Both the position numbers and the translations under genes were made by a program. From CAZQYC01 sp043746555 (GTDB taxonomy: Bacteria > Pseudomonadota > Gammaproteobacteria > Steroidobacterales > Steroidobacteraceae), in the NCBI GenBank assembly GCA_043746555.1, contig JAYTQU010000216.1, positions 1 through 6,586 of the forward strand: DNA of 6,586 nt, in the 5' to 3' direction. Below the pieces are notes generated by a model, which saw nothing but the letters and a program-made list of their open reading frames with translations, ran no database searches and was not told where the DNA came from. Positions 5,975-6,586 of this stretch are shown here, piece by piece (position 1 is the stretch's first letter; every line of letters begins with the position of its first letter).

Positions 5975-6586
5975 ATGATGACTTCGGACACCGTAGTATC
6001 GCCCGACGAATCTCAAGCTCCGCAGGTTTTGCGGCGCGGTTACCGTTGGCTGCGCTTTCCAGAACCGCTGGAACAGCAATATCGAGACGACCATCGCGCC
6101 AATTCGCATCGCATGGTGCGAATGAGTGTGATCGTCGCTTTTATTACGTCGGCCGGTTTTGCGCTCATCGACTATTGGCTAGTGCACGCTGCGAATGAGA
6201 CGCCGAACTTGGTGCGCTTCGGACTGCAATTGCCGATTCTGGTTGTTTGCTTGCTCGCCACTTCCCGTCGTTTCTATTTGCGCTGGTATGAACCGGCAAT
6301 TGCCGTGGGCTTGCCGTTATTCGGCATCGGGACCGTGCTCATGACAGTCAATTCGGCGCCCGAACAAATGGCATTGGTCGGAGCGCGCCTAATTTTGGTT
6401 ACGTTCTTTTGCTACTTCATGCTGGGCATGCGGCTGCGAACCGCGCTAGCGTGCAACGCATTTGTATTCGCCTGTTTGATCGTTGCCTGGATGATTGGCG
6501 GTGTTCCGACGGCTACCGGCGGATATCTTACGTTCGCATTGTTGTGCGCCAATATCATCGGCGCGAGCGGCGCGTATGCGCTGGAG
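5975..6586 (+). CDS. Membrane sensor protein, N-terminal part only (possible GGDEF or class III cyclase)
   Basis: The frame is open to the last base, giving 204 residues. Residues 1-49 are a polar, cytosolic N-terminus containing RWLRFPEPLEQQYRDDH (24-40). Six hydrophobic helices follow at about 50-70, 79-96, 106-125, 136-152, 155-175 and 183-203. An LRFP.PLE lead-in before a six-helix membrane block is a layout I associate with proteobacterial diguanylate cyclases and some membrane adenylate/guanylate cyclases, whose catalytic domain would follow directly. That domain is outside the window, so the enzymatic call is only a suggestion; a histidine kinase or an uncharacterised membrane protein is possible. 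The start is ATG 5975 (ATG 5978 is adjacent). Neither has a clear Shine-Dalgarno, and I found no in-frame start codon upstream in the divergent gap. The gene is transcribed away from the quinoprotein gene across a 186-base shared region. Confidence 0.7.
   Translation, partial: MMTSDTVVSPDESQAPQVLRRGYRWLRFPEPLEQQYRDDHRANSHRMVRMSVIVAFITSAGFALIDYWLVHAANETPNLVRFGLQLPILVVCLLATSRRFYLRWYEPAIAVGLPLFGIGTVLMTVNSAPEQMALVGARLILVTFFCYFMLGMRLRTALACNAFVFACLIVAWMIGGVPTATGGYLTFALLCANIIGASGAYALE

Noticed and set aside
5789..6109. Upstream extension of the - strand quinoprotein frame to 6109
   Set aside because: The extra residues precede a clear signal peptide, are Arg/Cys-rich without family resemblance, and run antisense through the divergent membrane protein gene. 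The frame is open only by composition.
5881..6198. + strand 105-residue open frame overlapping the start of the membrane protein gene
   Set aside because: Arg-rich shadow frame; the 5975 frame gives six clean membrane helices instead.

Overview
The window reads as ordinary chromosomal DNA of a free-living, flagellated proteobacterium, most likely a gammaproteobacterium. This is an inference from the gene content (a long-form Lhr helicase, a YcgR-like PilZ protein, a periplasmic cytochrome c/quinoprotein), from a flagellar sigma-28 promoter with a perfect GCCGATAA element, and from moderately high G+C. There are six protein-coding genes. Two are cut by the window edges. I see no tRNA, rRNA, insertion sequence, CRISPR array, phage gene or defence system.

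Left part (1-2539, + strand): the last 406 codons of lhr, a DNA-repair helicase, are followed after a short gap by an integral membrane protein of the Npt (ATP/ADP-translocase-like) branch of the MFS superfamily. The transporter's start is ambiguous, and one candidate start lies inside lhr.

Middle part (2540-3920, + strand): a YcgR-like PilZ protein (predicted c-di-GMP-responsive flagellar brake) sits directly behind a good FliA (sigma-28) promoter, so it probably belongs to the late flagellar regulon. A 169-base gap with a strong imperfect hairpin leads to a small exported protein. Its mature part is five in-register 11-residue repeats, like LEA or apolipoprotein helices. A hairpin with two competing 3' arms closes this block.

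Right part (3920-6586): a large gene on the - strand encodes an exported fusion of a cytochrome c domain and a PQQ-type beta-propeller, resembling polyvinyl-alcohol dehydrogenase (cytochrome). It converges on the small repeat protein. It diverges from a + strand gene at the right edge whose visible part is a cytosolic N-terminal stretch and six membrane helices. This part looks like the sensor half of a GGDEF or class III cyclase protein, but the output domain lies outside the window. The 186-base divergent region holds an 11-base direct repeat and two inverted repeats.

The genes do not form one pathway. The one functional link that can be argued is cyclic-nucleotide signalling: the PilZ protein would read c-di-GMP, and the right-edge membrane protein might make it. 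The most noteworthy items are the sigma-28 promoter in front of the PilZ gene and the hendecad-repeat exported protein. I found no convincing novel multi-gene system.
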